DNA from: Phocaeicola_A sp964514145
GTDB lineage: Bacteria > Bacteroidota > Bacteroidia > Bacteroidales > Bacteroidaceae
DNA: 28,969 nt
Assembly (NCBI GenBank): GCA_964514145.1
Contig: CAZEPM010000010.1
Coordinates: 1-28,969 of the forward strand
Reading direction: 5' to 3'
Both the position numbers and the translations under genes were made by a program. Under the pieces are notes generated by a model, which had not been told where the DNA came from, made no database searches, and was given only the letters and a program-made list of their open reading frames with translations. The stretch's first letter is position 1; each line of letters begins with the position of its first letter. Shown piece after piece: positions 1 to 9,342 of the stretch.

Positions 1-262
1 CCAAAATGCACATTTAAACGTACCAAAGTACACAAAGCATAGCAAAGCAAAGAAAAGAAAACCTCCCCCTTTATATTCCCCCTCCTTCCTCGCATAAGCG
101 GAAATGGATGGAGGGGGAAACGAATGTTTTTTGAGGTTGATTGCTTAACGCTTTGGGATGGTTTTGCTTGCAGGATTTGCGGTTTGTGTCTATTTTTGCT
201 TTCGCAGGGATAGGGGATGTGACGAGGGGTGTTGGTGTCGGCAAACAGACTGTTTTTCGATG
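1..262. other. Intergenic stretch with no convincing gene
   Basis: Short open frames exist on both strands here, but none has a recognisable domain, signal peptide or good start context, and their composition is low complexity. The first 70 bases are rich in AAAG-like runs. The only clear structure is the inverted repeat at 76-119, listed separately. I see no RNA gene. Confidence 0.5.
76..119. terminator. Ten-base-pair inverted repeat, possible terminator
   Basis: TTCCCCCTCC at 76-85 is exactly complementary to GGAGGGGGAA at 110-119, and TTCC/GGAA inside the loop could extend the stem. A run of six T follows at 126-131 on the plus strand, a few bases beyond the stem. It could end transcription of a plus-strand gene lying left of the window, facing the nuo operon. 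The T-run is not adjacent to the stem, so the call is weak. Confidence 0.3.
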
Positions 263-319
263 AAAAAAAGCAACGGTGCAAAACACAAACCGTTTGTGGA
301 ATGTTGCTTTACACCGTTG
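263..319 (-). terminator. Rho-independent terminator after nuoN
   Basis: Read on the minus strand, CAACGGTG (312-319) pairs with CACCGTTG (271-278), and an inner CACAA/TTGTG arm lies between them. A run of T (the A-run at 264-269 on the plus strand) follows directly. It sits 23 bases past the nuoN stop and is the natural end of the nuo operon. Confidence 0.65.
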
Positions 320-341
320 TCTGTAAGGGAAATGTCAGGCT

Positions 342-1763
342 TTACACGCCAAACGCATGGAGGTTGATGCCGTCGTAGATGACGCTGATCAGTCCGAGTG
401 CAATGATTCCGGCCGTACAGATGGCCAGACTGACTTTCGTGCTGCCGTCGCTCGTAAAAGCGGCGATGGGTGCGTCGTTGGGGATGATGTACATGGCTTT
501 CACAATCTTCAGGTAGTAGTAGAGTGAGATGATTGTGTTGAGCAAAGCGATGAACACCACCAGATAGAACCCGCTGCTAAAGGCTGCAGCAAACACGAAG
601 AATTTGCTGAAGAATCCGGCAAAGGGCGGGATTCCGCCGAGCGAGAACAGCGCTAGCGTCATGAGGAAACTCAGTTTGGGGTTGCTCTGATAGAGTCCGT
701 TGTAGTCGGCAATGTTCAGTTTGCCGGTTTTCTGTTCGATGACGTTGATTACACTGAAGGCGCCCAGATTGGCTGCGACATATACCAGTACGTAGAACAC
801 GAGTGAGGTCATGCCCAATGCGTTGCCGCTGATGATGGCCAAAACGATGTATCCGGCTTGGGAGATACTGCTGAAGGCCATGAATCGTTTCAGGTTTTCC
901 TGACGGACGGCGAAAAGGTTACCCAATGTGATGGTTACGATGGTGATGACGTAGAGTATGGCTTGCCATTGTTCGATCATTGGAGCAAAGACTTTCACGA
1001 GGATGACCATCAGCGTGAAGGCTGCTGCACCTTTCGAGACCACGGAGAGGTAGGAGGTTACGGCTGTGGGAGCACCCTGATAGGTGTCGGCCGTCCAGAG
1101 GTGGAACGGAACAAGCGACATCTTGAATCCGAGTCCGGCGAAGAAGAACACGAGTGCGAGTATTTGCATCGGTGTGCCTTGCAGTGTGGCCGGGATATCT
1201 TGAAAATAGAGAGTACCTACGGTTCCGTAGACAAACGAGATGCCGTAGAGCATCAGTCCGGATGAGAACATGGCGTTCATGATGTATTTGGCTCCGGCTT
1301 CGGCCGACTCGTGTTTGTATTTGTCGAGGGCTACGAGGCAAGCCGTGGGGATGGAGGCTAATTCCAGTCCGATGAAAAACATCAGGAAATGTCCGGCGCT
1401 CATCATGAAGTTCATGCCGAGCAGTGTACAGAGGGTCAGCAGGTAGAACTCACCTTCTTTGTGGCGTGTGTCGTCGCGGCGGAGCCAGTTTTTTGCTTGC
1501 AGGAATACGATGAGTGTGCCGATGGCAAGAATGCTTTTCATGATGTCGGTGATGACATACGATTGATACATGCCGCCAAACAGGGTTTTGTCGCCGCATG
1601 GCATCAGGTTCCACAGGATATGGATGCCCAACAGTGTGCAGGTCAGCGTATGGAAGCCTTTGCGCTCTTTGCCTTCGGTGAACAGGTCGTAGAGAAAGAC
1701 AATCAGAATCAGGGCGATGAGGCTGACTTCCGCTTTCATATCGAAAAATTGAAGATAGTTCAT
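342..1763 (-). CDS. nuoN: NADH-quinone oxidoreductase-like complex I, subunit N
   Basis: Antiporter-like membrane subunit of complex I, one of three that pump protons (with NuoL and NuoM). It has 473 residues and is almost entirely membrane-spanning. The family core is visible: the FxGLEL glutamate segment near residue 130 and the FHLWTADTYQGAPT loop, matching the broken helix conserved in NuoL/M/N. It is the last gene of the operon, 41 bases after nuoM, and is followed by a terminator hairpin. The start is the ATG at 1763, which gives a hydrophobic N-terminus of normal length for the family. Confidence 0.95.
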   Translation of the reverse strand: MNYLQFFDMKAEVSLIALILIVFLYDLFTEGKERKGFHTLTCTLLGIHILWNLMPCGDKTLFGGMYQSYVITDIMKSILAIGTLIVFLQAKNWLRRDDTRHKEGEFYLLTLCTLLGMNFMMSAGHFLMFFIGLELASIPTACLVALDKYKHESAEAGAKYIMNAMFSSGLMLYGISFVYGTVGTLYFQDIPATLQGTPMQILALVFFFAGLGFKMSLVPFHLWTADTYQGAPTAVTSYLSVVSKGAAAFTLMVILVKVFAPMIEQWQAILYVITIVTITLGNLFAVRQENLKRFMAFSSISQAGYIVLAIISGNALGMTSLVFYVLVYVAANLGAFSVINVIEQKTGKLNIADYNGLYQSNPKLSFLMTLALFSLGGIPPFAGFFSKFFVFAAAFSSGFYLVVFIALLNTIISLYYYLKIVKAMYIIPNDAPIAAFTSDGSTKVSLAICTAGIIALGLISVIYDGINLHAFGV

Positions 1764-1804
1764 ATATTCATTCGTTTTTGTCGGTTAACTGATTTGTGTG
1801 TCAA

Positions 1805-3283
1805 CTAGATCGCACTTAAAATGGTATTGACGCTTTCGTATAGCATGTCGCTCATCCAGAACGGTGCCAGACCTAATCCGGCTACGGCCACGATGAGGCA
1901 GATAACGGCTAAGCGTTCGTCCCATGTGGCATCGGTCAGATGCAGGTGATGGGGGTCTTTACACGTGCCATAGAGTATCTTGCCGACTACGCGCAGGATG
2001 TAGACAGCGGTGATTACGATGCTCGTGCAGGCGATGATGGTGCAGACGCGATGGAACGTGTCGTTGACTTCAAACGAGCCTACGAAGATGGTCATTTCGG
2101 CGATGAATCCACTCAATCCCGGCAGTCCGAGGTTGGCCAAACCGGCAACGACGTAGCCCACACTGAGGAAAGGCATGATTTTCATCAGACCGCTCATCTG
2201 TCGGATGTCGCGAGTGTGTGTGCGGCCGTAAATCATTCCGATGAGGGCGAAGAAGAGGGCGGTCATCAGTCCGTGACTGAGCATCTGGAGGATGGCGCCG
2301 GTGCAACTGGTGCGGGTCATCATCAGCAAGGCGAAGAGCACGAGTCCGCAGTGTGACACTGACGAATAGGCGTTGATGTATTTCAAGTCTGTCTGTACGA
2401 TGGCACTAAATGCTCCGTATACTACGCTGATGGTGGTGAGTATCAAGAATATCCATCCCAGTTCTTGGGTTGCTTCGGGCATCAGGTACATGGCCACGCG
2501 GAAGCATCCGTAGCCTCCGAGTTTCATCAGTACGCCGGCATGCAGCATGGAAACAGCTGTAGGGGCTGAAGCGTGACCGTCGGGACTCCATGTATGAAAC
2601 GGAAACAGGGCGCCCAGTACGCCGAAGCCCAAGAATGTCAAGGGGAAGAAGATGCGCTGCATGTCCATCGGGATGTTGTGCAGGGCGGCAATCTCCTGAA
2701 TGTTCATGGTTTGTGCACCGCTTCCGAAATAGATGCCGAGGATGCCGATTAGCAGGAACGCCGACGCTCCCATCAGCATCAGGGTCAGTTTCATGGCCGA
2801 ATATTCTTTGTGTCCACTTCCCCATACGCCAATGAGCAGATACATCGGGATGAGGGCTACTTCGTAGAACATGAACATTGTGAACAAATCGGTCGAGATG
2901 AAGAACCCGAACACACCGAGCGATAGCAGGGTGAACCATAGGAAGTATTCCTTGGTGAGGGGTTTCAGTTTCCAAGAAGCGAACGTGCCGGTGAATACGA
3001 TGATGCTCGACAGTAGCAGCATGGCTACCGAGATACCGTCTACTCCGATGGAATAGCAGATATGCAGGGGGGCATACCACATGTAGCTGTCCGTGTAGAG
3101 CATTTCTTCAGTGGCTCCGGCATGGCGTAGTCCCAAATAGTCTACTGTCAGATAAACCGACAGTAACAGCAGGGCGGACGCGCCTGCCACCATAACCCCA
3201 CGCACTTGGTTGAGGCTACGGCTGAGCCATAGACCTAATAACATCAACAGTGGGATCAGTACGTAAAAACTTAGTATATTCAT
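1805..3283 (-). CDS. nuoM: Complex I antiporter-like subunit M
   Basis: Proton-pumping membrane subunit of complex I, 492 residues, hydrophobic throughout. The conserved FYEVALIPMYLLIGVWG segment carries the key transmembrane glutamate. The FHTWSPDGHASAPT loop and the MLHAGVLMKLGGYG helix are diagnostic of NuoM rather than NuoL or NuoN. It ends in TAG, so amber is an ordinary stop in this genome, which matters for reading trkA. It starts 16 bases after nuoL ends, consistent with co-transcription. Confidence 0.96.
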   Translation of the reverse strand: MNILSFYVLIPLLMLLGLWLSRSLNQVRGVMVAGASALLLLSVYLTVDYLGLRHAGATEEMLYTDSYMWYAPLHICYSIGVDGISVAMLLLSSIIVFTGTFASWKLKPLTKEYFLWFTLLSLGVFGFFISTDLFTMFMFYEVALIPMYLLIGVWGSGHKEYSAMKLTLMLMGASAFLLIGILGIYFGSGAQTMNIQEIAALHNIPMDMQRIFFPLTFLGFGVLGALFPFHTWSPDGHASAPTAVSMLHAGVLMKLGGYGCFRVAMYLMPEATQELGWIFLILTTISVVYGAFSAIVQTDLKYINAYSSVSHCGLVLFALLMMTRTSCTGAILQMLSHGLMTALFFALIGMIYGRTHTRDIRQMSGLMKIMPFLSVGYVVAGLANLGLPGLSGFIAEMTIFVGSFEVNDTFHRVCTIIACTSIVITAVYILRVVGKILYGTCKDPHHLHLTDATWDERLAVICLIVAVAGLGLAPFWMSDMLYESVNTILSAI

Positions 3284-3299
3284 GTTGCGTGTGAGTTTT

Positions 3300-5186
3300 T
3301 TAGATTAATAATAACATGATTGTGAGTGCCAAAGCTCCAACCAAGAACCAGATGCAGTATTGTTGGATTTTTCCGCTCTGCATGGTTCGTACTTCTTCGG
3401 CACTGGCATTGGTTGCCCAGGCCAGGAAGTTGAAGAATTGGTCAATCACGTGGCGATCCCACCAGGCTAAGGGGACAGAAATGCAACGGAAGATGATTTT
3501 CTTGGTTACGAACAGCCAGACTTCGTCCAGATAGAAGCGATGGTAGGCGGCACGGTGCAGATTCTTGAACGTTGCGGCCAGTTTCTCGGCTACCGGTTGC
3601 TGTTCTCTCAGATACATGAATGTTGCCAAGGCGATGCCAATGATGGCGATGCAGACGCTGGTGATGGCAACTTGTGTGTTCAGATGGATTTCGTAGGCCT
3701 GACCGTTGCTGCTGATAAACTCACCGAAGGGAATGAATCCGGCTACGCAGGTGACAAGTGCCAGAAATATTAGGGGAAACGTCATGTTGAAAGGGGCTTC
3801 GTGAGGCGTGTGATGAGCGTGGAGTTCCTTGTTCTCCTTGCCCCAGAAGATGCCGTAATACAGGCGGAACATATAGAATGCTGTCATGCCGGCAATCACG
3901 CTCATGATCCAGCCCATGACGGGACTAAACTGGAAGCAGGCTGCGAGGATTTCGTCTTTGCTGAAGAATCCGCTGAACGGTGGTATTCCGGCAATGGCCA
4001 GACAGGCAATCAGGAACGTGATGTGGGTGATGGGCATGTATTTGCGTAGACCGCCCATGGTCGACATCTCGTTGCTGTGTACGGCATGGATGATGGCTCC
4101 GGCTCCCAAGAAGAGCAAGGCTTTGAACATGGCATGGGTAAACAGGTGGAACATGCCGGCCATATAGCCCAGACCTTCGTGAGTGTCTTCACCGATGCAT
4201 ACACCCAGTGCTACCATCATGAATCCGATTTGGGAGATGGTGGAAAACGCGAGCACACGCTTGATGTCGGTCTGCACGCAGGCCACGGAAGCAGCATAGA
4301 ATGCCGTAAACGCGCCGATGTAGGCAACCCAGTGGAGTACGTTGGGGGCATATTCAATGAAGAAAGGGAACATGCGGGCTACCAGATACACACCGGCTAC
4401 GACCATCGTTGCGGCATGAATCAAGGCGCTGACCGGAGTAGGACCTTCCATGGCGTCGGGCAACCAGATGTGCAACGGGAACATGGCGCTCTTGCCGGCT
4501 CCACCGATAAACATCAGGCCTAAAGCCCAAGGCATCATCATGCCGGCCGTCATCAGAGCTTCTTCGGTCGGTGTGAAGGTGAAAGTGTTGGTGTAGTATC
4601 CGTAAATCAGAATGCCTATCAGGAAGCCTAAGTCGGCAAAACGAGTCACGATGAACGCTTTCTTGCTGGCAGCAATGGCTTCGGGTTTAGTGTAGTAGAA
4701 ACCAATCAGCAGATAGGATGACACGCCTACCAGTTCCCAGAACACATACATCTGGAAAATGTTGGTGGCGACAACCAGACCCAGCATGGAAAACGTAAAC
4801 AGGCTCAGGAAAGCGTAGTAACGTTGGAAACCGACTTCGCCTTTCATGTAGCCGAAGGAATAGATGTGTACCATTAAAGAGACGGTTGAGATGACGACGA
4901 GCATCATCACGGAAATCGGGTCGAGCAAGATTCCCATGTCGATATGCAAGTCGCCGTAAAATGGCAACCAGTGGAAATTGCAGGGCATCATGGTTGCAAA
5001 TGTCCCGTCCGCACCGCGTCCGGCTCCGAAATAGAGGCAGGCAGTGACATAAGACATCACGGTCACGGCAGCCAATACGGTTGTGCCGATAGCGCCGGCC
5101 ACGCCGTGTCGCATACGCATACCCGCCAGCCCGAGGATGAGGAAGCTGAGGAACGGAAGTAATAAGATGAGTATCGTATATTCCAT
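3300..5186 (-). CDS. nuoL: Complex I antiporter-like subunit L
   Basis: Largest proton-pumping membrane subunit (628 residues), carrying the long lateral helix at its C-terminal end. Family motifs are clear: YVFWELVGVSSYLLIGFYY with the essential glutamate, and HIWLPDAMEGPTPVSALIHA followed by the helix ATMVVAGVYLVARMFPF. The region after about residue 450 is more polar and variable, and the last part forms another hydrophobic helix, as expected for NuoL. The gap to nuoK is 41 bases. Confidence 0.96.
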   Translation of the reverse strand: MEYTILILLLPFLSFLILGLAGMRMRHGVAGAIGTTVLAAVTVMSYVTACLYFGAGRGADGTFATMMPCNFHWLPFYGDLHIDMGILLDPISVMMLVVISTVSLMVHIYSFGYMKGEVGFQRYYAFLSLFTFSMLGLVVATNIFQMYVFWELVGVSSYLLIGFYYTKPEAIAASKKAFIVTRFADLGFLIGILIYGYYTNTFTFTPTEEALMTAGMMMPWALGLMFIGGAGKSAMFPLHIWLPDAMEGPTPVSALIHAATMVVAGVYLVARMFPFFIEYAPNVLHWVAYIGAFTAFYAASVACVQTDIKRVLAFSTISQIGFMMVALGVCIGEDTHEGLGYMAGMFHLFTHAMFKALLFLGAGAIIHAVHSNEMSTMGGLRKYMPITHITFLIACLAIAGIPPFSGFFSKDEILAACFQFSPVMGWIMSVIAGMTAFYMFRLYYGIFWGKENKELHAHHTPHEAPFNMTFPLIFLALVTCVAGFIPFGEFISSNGQAYEIHLNTQVAITSVCIAIIGIALATFMYLREQQPVAEKLAATFKNLHRAAYHRFYLDEVWLFVTKKIIFRCISVPLAWWDRHVIDQFFNFLAWATNASAEEVRTMQSGKIQQYCIWFLVGALALTIMLLLI

Positions 5187-5227
5187 AATGAATTGTTTAC
5201 ATTAAGTAGATTAATATTCGAGTTACT

Positions 5228-5539
5228 TTATCCTTTCAGTTCGTCGATGTTGTCTGTCTGGATATTGCGTATGTTGCGATAGATGTTGATGATGATGGCT
5301 ATGGCTACCGCCGTTTCGGCAGCGGCGATGCCAATGCCGAAGAGAGCGAAGAAATGGCCTTCGAACACATCAGGGAACAGATAACGATTGAACACGGCGA
5401 AGTTGATGTTCGTGGCATTCAATATCAATTCTACAGAGATTAAGACAGCCAGAAGGTTCTTGCGAGTGAAAAAACCGAAGATGCCGGCAAAGAGCATGAT
5501 GGTGCTCACTACCAAATAGCTTACTACATGTATATCCAT
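5228..5539 (-). CDS. nuoK: Complex I subunit K
   Basis: Small three-helix membrane subunit of the proton channel, 103 residues, typical length for the family. The two buried glutamates known to matter in NuoK are present at about E37 (within VLISVELILNATNINF) and E75 (within AAAETAVAIAI). It lies between nuoJ (18 bases upstream) and nuoL. Confidence 0.95.
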   Translation of the reverse strand: MDIHVVSYLVVSTIMLFAGIFGFFTRKNLLAVLISVELILNATNINFAVFNRYLFPDVFEGHFFALFGIGIAAAETAVAIAIIINIYRNIRNIQTDNIDELKG

Positions 5540-5557
5540 AACGTTGTGTCCCCTTTC

Positions 5558-6070
5558 TTATCTTTTACGTGCAATTAATAAACCTCCGATCATACAGGCC
5601 AACAGCAACACGCTCACCACCTCGAACGGCAGGATGTATTGATGCTTGTCGCCACCGATGAGCGCCAAACCGATTTCGTTGAGGCTGATTTCGTTGCTCT
5701 CTGAAATCACGTTGAGTGCGAATCCGTTGGTGAATATCAGAAACAACACCAGAGCCGTGCCCACGACAATGGTCAGCAGGGTAGCCACCAGTTTGCTCTT
5801 GCTGATGCGTTGGTTGATGCTTTTATCTGAATTGGTCAGTAAAATCGAGAATACATAAAGAACAACGATACCGCCGGCGTAGACCATCAGCTGGACTGCT
5901 CCCAAGAAGGTGTAGTCCAATATGAAGTATATGGCAGCCGTACCGAAAAGTACGAACAGCAAATAAGTTGCTGAGCGCAGTATGCTTCCTGTCGTAACGG
6001 TCATCACCGAAAACACGCTCATGAGGATGGCCACTACGTAGAATACTGTTTGTTGAAGTGTTATATCCAT
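5558..6070 (-). CDS. nuoJ: Complex I subunit J
   Basis: Five-helix membrane subunit linking the quinone site to the antiporter chain, 170 residues. The conserved helix-3 region (FLGAVQLMVYAGGIVVLYVF) is intact and diagnostic; this segment holds the pi-bulge helix in complex I structures. The protein ends just after a hydrophobic helix. The start ATG is 7 bases after the nuoI stop. Confidence 0.95.
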   Translation of the reverse strand: MDITLQQTVFYVVAILMSVFSVMTVTTGSILRSATYLLFVLFGTAAIYFILDYTFLGAVQLMVYAGGIVVLYVFSILLTNSDKSINQRISKSKLVATLLTIVVGTALVLFLIFTNGFALNVISESNEISLNEIGLALIGGDKHQYILPFEVVSVLLLACMIGGLLIARKR

Positions 6071-6077
6071 ATGTCTG

Positions 6078-6548
6078 TTACTTTTTAACTACTGATGAAC
6101 CTTCGTGGTTGAGTTTCAACACGAGCTTTTCGCGTTCGAAAACGGCGTTTTCAAAGTCATTGCCGAAGCGAATGGCATTGTGCGTACAAGCGTTGACGCA
6201 GAGTTCGCAAAACATGCACGAGCCGAGGTCGTATTCGTATGTTACCAAAACTTTTCTCTTTTTCCCGTCTTCACCTTCTATCATTGCGGAGGTTATTTTT
6301 ATGGTGTCGTTCGGACAAGCTATCTGGCATAGTCCGCACGCAATGCAGTGATGCTGGTTGTTTTCGTCGTGAGGCATAATCAGCATGGCGCGATGACGCT
6401 CCGGAATGTATAATGTGGTATGGCGGTTTTCAGGATACTGCTCCGTGACTTTTTTGCGGAAATACACCTTGACGGAGGTGCGCATGCCGATGAGCAAGCT
6501 TACCAGTCCTGAAAAATATCCATTTATATAATTACTGAATTTACTCAT
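6078..6548 (-). CDS. nuoI: Complex I iron-sulfur subunit I
   Basis: Ferredoxin-like subunit carrying two [4Fe-4S] clusters (N6a and N6b) that pass electrons towards NuoB. It has 156 residues. Both cluster motifs are complete: CIACGLCQIACP at about residues 68-79 and CMFCELCVNAC at about 111-121. The N-terminus has an amphipathic stretch, as in other NuoI proteins. Because the NuoE/F/G module is not encoded here, this subunit may be the entry point for electrons from ferredoxin or another donor; that part is inference. Confidence 0.95.
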   Translation of the reverse strand: MSKFSNYINGYFSGLVSLLIGMRTSVKVYFRKKVTEQYPENRHTTLYIPERHRAMLIMPHDENNQHHCIACGLCQIACPNDTIKITSAMIEGEDGKKRKVLVTYEYDLGSCMFCELCVNACTHNAIRFGNDFENAVFEREKLVLKLNHEGSSVVKK

Positions 6549-6603
6549 ATCTTTTCGTTATTTCCTCTTTGGTTGTTGTAATTCGCAAAACCCGGACGAG
6601 CTT

Positions 6604-7704
6604 CTAGAATACGAGGCCAAAGACTTTAAGTATTACCATTAATAAAAGGATTAGCAGTGAGGTGGGCATGAGGTATTTCCACTCGAAGGTCAGCACCTGA
6701 TCGATGCGCAGACGGGGGAATGTCCATTTAATCCACATCAGCAACCATACCACGAAGAAGGTTTTGCCGAAGAACCAAACAACGCCCGGAATATAGTCCA
6801 TAACGGCGTTGAAGCTGTCTAAACCCGGAATATGGAACGGCATCCAGCCTCCCAGAAACAGGGTCGAGGCAAAACCGGCGGTAATAAACAGGTTGAGATA
6901 TTCGGCCAGATAGAAGAAACCGAAGTGGAGTCCGGAATACTCTGTGTGGTAACCGGCAGTCAGCTCTTGCTCGGCTTCGGCCAGGTCGAACGGGCCGCGG
7001 TTTGCTTCTGCGTTACCTGCGATGAGGAAGACAAGGAAGGCCAGTATGGTGACCACGTGTCCTTTGAACAGGTTCCAGCCGTTGGCCTGACCTTCTACGA
7101 TGCCGCTTATGCTGGCGGTTTCGCTTAGGATGACGACGGCCAGTACGGTGATGCCCATGGAGAGTTCGTAGCTGATAATCATGGCTCCGCTACGCACGGC
7201 TCCAATCATGGTGTATTTGTTGTTGCTGCTCCATCCGGCCAGCAAGATTCCGAGGGTGGCTATCGACGAGGCTGCCAGTACGAACAGGATGCCGATGTTC
7301 ATGTCGAGCACTTGGGCTCCCTTGTGCCACGGCAGGCATGAAAACGTCAGGATGGATGCCAGAATGACCAGATAGGGGGCTAGTTCGTGTAGCAGGTTGT
7401 CTGCGTGTTTCAGCCGGATAATCTCTTTGGTCAGGATTTTTAATACGTCAGCAGGCACTTGCAGCAAACCACCCTTTCCGCCTACCCGGTTCGGACCGAT
7501 GCGGCATTGGAAAAATGCGCAGACTTTGCGTTCCATGTAGATCAGGATGATGGCTAACACGGCATACATGACGATAAGAGCGACGCCAATGACCACGCAT
7601 TCCAGGAAGATTGCCAAGCCTTCGGGCATTACGCTGCACAAAGTCTCGTGAATCCAGCGGGTGATGGGCTGTATGCTATAATAGTCTAAAAATGAAGAGT
7701 TCAT
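6604..7704 (-). CDS. nuoH: Complex I subunit H, quinone-binding membrane subunit
   Basis: Membrane subunit that forms the quinone chamber with NuoB and NuoD, 366 residues with many transmembrane helices. The family signatures CRIGPNRVGGKGGLLQ and GPFDLAEAEQELTAGYHTEY are both intact, including the acidic residues lining the quinone cavity. The stop is TAG. The spacer to nuoI is 55 bases, the largest inside the operon, and I see no clear promoter or terminator in it. Confidence 0.96.
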   Translation of the reverse strand: MNSSFLDYYSIQPITRWIHETLCSVMPEGLAIFLECVVIGVALIVMYAVLAIILIYMERKVCAFFQCRIGPNRVGGKGGLLQVPADVLKILTKEIIRLKHADNLLHELAPYLVILASILTFSCLPWHKGAQVLDMNIGILFVLAASSIATLGILLAGWSSNNKYTMIGAVRSGAMIISYELSMGITVLAVVILSETASISGIVEGQANGWNLFKGHVVTILAFLVFLIAGNAEANRGPFDLAEAEQELTAGYHTEYSGLHFGFFYLAEYLNLFITAGFASTLFLGGWMPFHIPGLDSFNAVMDYIPGVVWFFGKTFFVVWLLMWIKWTFPRLRIDQVLTFEWKYLMPTSLLILLLMVILKVFGLVF

Positions 7705-7720
7705 TGCTTTCTGTTATTTG

Positions 7721-9337
7721 TTATCTGTCAATATCAGGGATTACGAGGTCGATGCTGGCACCGATTACGATGAGGTCGGCAAGTTTCCAGCCTCGGCAGG
7801 CTTTGTCGAGCGTGTGCACAAGTGGCAGGCAGGCCGAACGGTAGTGCAGGCGGTAGGGAGTCTTGTCTCCATGACTTTCAAGGATGACATCGAACTCGCC
7901 GCGACTGGTTTCTACGGAGCTTGTGTAGAGGCCTTCGGGGATGCGGATAATCGGTTTGGTCTTGACGCGGTATTCGCCTTCGGGGATGTTGTCGATGAGT
8001 TGTTCGATGATTTTCATCGATTCCATAATCTCGTCCATACGCACCATGTAGCGGGCGAAGCTGTCGCCTTCGGTGCGGATGATTTCCTTGAAGTCTACTT
8101 TGTCGTACACGCCATACGGGTGGTGCTTGCGCACGTCGTTGCTCCATCCCGAGGCACGTCCGGTGCCGCCGGTGGCTCCGTATGTGATGACATCTTCGCG
8201 GCTCAGTACGCCGATTCCTTTCATTCGGGTGACGGCGATGACGTTGCCGGTGAAGATTTCGTGATATTCGTGAACGATTTCGCGCATGTGTTTGATGAAG
8301 GCTTTGACTTTCTTTTGGAAGTCAGGATGCAGGTCTGCTTGCACGCCTCCAATCATGTTGTAGTTTTGTATCAGACGGCCTCCGGTGGTTTCTTCGAAGA
8401 TATCGAGGATCATTTCGCGCTCGCGGAATCCGTAGAAGAATGGGGTGAGTCCGCCCATATCGAGCACCAGACAGGAGAAATACAGCAGGTGTGAGTCGAT
8501 ACGTTGCAGCTCGTCCATGATGGTGCGGATGTATTTGGCTCGTTCGGAGATTTCGATGCCGGCTCCTTTTTCAATGCACATGCACAGGGCATGTCTGTTT
8601 TGGTGTGCGCTCAGATAGTCCAGCCGGTCGGTCAGTGCCAGTGTCTGCGGATAGGTGAGGCTTTCGTTCATTTTTTCGATGCCGCGGTGGATGTATCCGC
8701 ACACGGGGTCTACTTTTCTTACAGTTTCGCCGTCGAGCGAGATGCGCATGCGCAGGGCTCCATGTGTCGAGGGGTGTTGCGGTCCCATGTTGATGACGAA
8801 GTCTTCGGGCTCGAACACAACGTTTTGTTTGCACACGAGCTTGCCGTCTTTCAGTTCGTAGGTGGGGGCAATGTCGTCGTCGGTTTCGTTGGTCATGTTG
8901 AGTTCGTTCGACTTCATATCGTAGTCTTTACGAAGCGGGTAGCCTACCCAGTCTTCGCGCAGGAACAGGCGGCGCATATCCGGATTTCCGGTGAATATGA
9001 TGCCAAAGAAGTCGTGAGCTTCGCGTTCTTTGATCTCTGCCGTTTTCCACAAGTCACACACGCTGGGCAATGTAGGTGTTTCGCGGTCTGCTGTCTCAAT
9101 GCGTAGCATGATGCGGTTGTGTGAAGTGGTTGATTCCAGATAGTAGAGCGCGCCAAGTGTTTCGCCCCAGTCCATACCTACGACATCGTGCAGGAAATCC
9201 ATTGCGTCATCAGGGTCGTTTCGCAGGGCTTCTGTTACTTTGCGAAAGGAAGTAATGGGCACGACGGCCACTGTTTCGCCTTGTTCGGTGAACGTTACCT
9301 CCGGCGCAATCTTTGAAATTTTATCTTTTATATCCAT
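7721..9337 (-). CDS. nuoCD: Complex I fused subunits C and D
   Basis: A single 538-residue protein joining NuoC (about residues 1-150) to NuoD (about 165-538). NuoC is recognised by LWKTAEIKEREAHDFFG and GYPLRKDY. NuoD, the 49-kDa subunit that binds quinone, is recognised by NMGPQHPSTHGALRMR, GYIHRGIEKMNE, the DRLDYLSAHQNRH region and a C-terminus ending in DIDR. The fusion also occurs in Enterobacteria and Bacteroidetes. The join is continuous in sequence with no stop or frame change. The start is 5 bases after the nuoB stop. Confidence 0.95.
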   Translation of the reverse strand: MDIKDKISKIAPEVTFTEQGETVAVVPITSFRKVTEALRNDPDDAMDFLHDVVGMDWGETLGALYYLESTTSHNRIMLRIETADRETPTLPSVCDLWKTAEIKEREAHDFFGIIFTGNPDMRRLFLREDWVGYPLRKDYDMKSNELNMTNETDDDIAPTYELKDGKLVCKQNVVFEPEDFVINMGPQHPSTHGALRMRISLDGETVRKVDPVCGYIHRGIEKMNESLTYPQTLALTDRLDYLSAHQNRHALCMCIEKGAGIEISERAKYIRTIMDELQRIDSHLLYFSCLVLDMGGLTPFFYGFREREMILDIFEETTGGRLIQNYNMIGGVQADLHPDFQKKVKAFIKHMREIVHEYHEIFTGNVIAVTRMKGIGVLSREDVITYGATGGTGRASGWSNDVRKHHPYGVYDKVDFKEIIRTEGDSFARYMVRMDEIMESMKIIEQLIDNIPEGEYRVKTKPIIRIPEGLYTSSVETSRGEFDVILESHGDKTPYRLHYRSACLPLVHTLDKACRGWKLADLIVIGASIDLVIPDIDR

Positions 9338-9342
9338 AACTC

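Noticed and set aside
71..367. Small open frames on both strands at the left edge
   Set aside because: Low-complexity composition, no domain, and overlap with the terminator and inverted repeat.
7718..8494. Long plus-strand open frame opposite nuoCD
   Set aside because: It is a shadow of the nuoCD coding strand. The minus-strand protein is a clear NuoC-NuoD match, while the plus-strand product has no recognisable domain.
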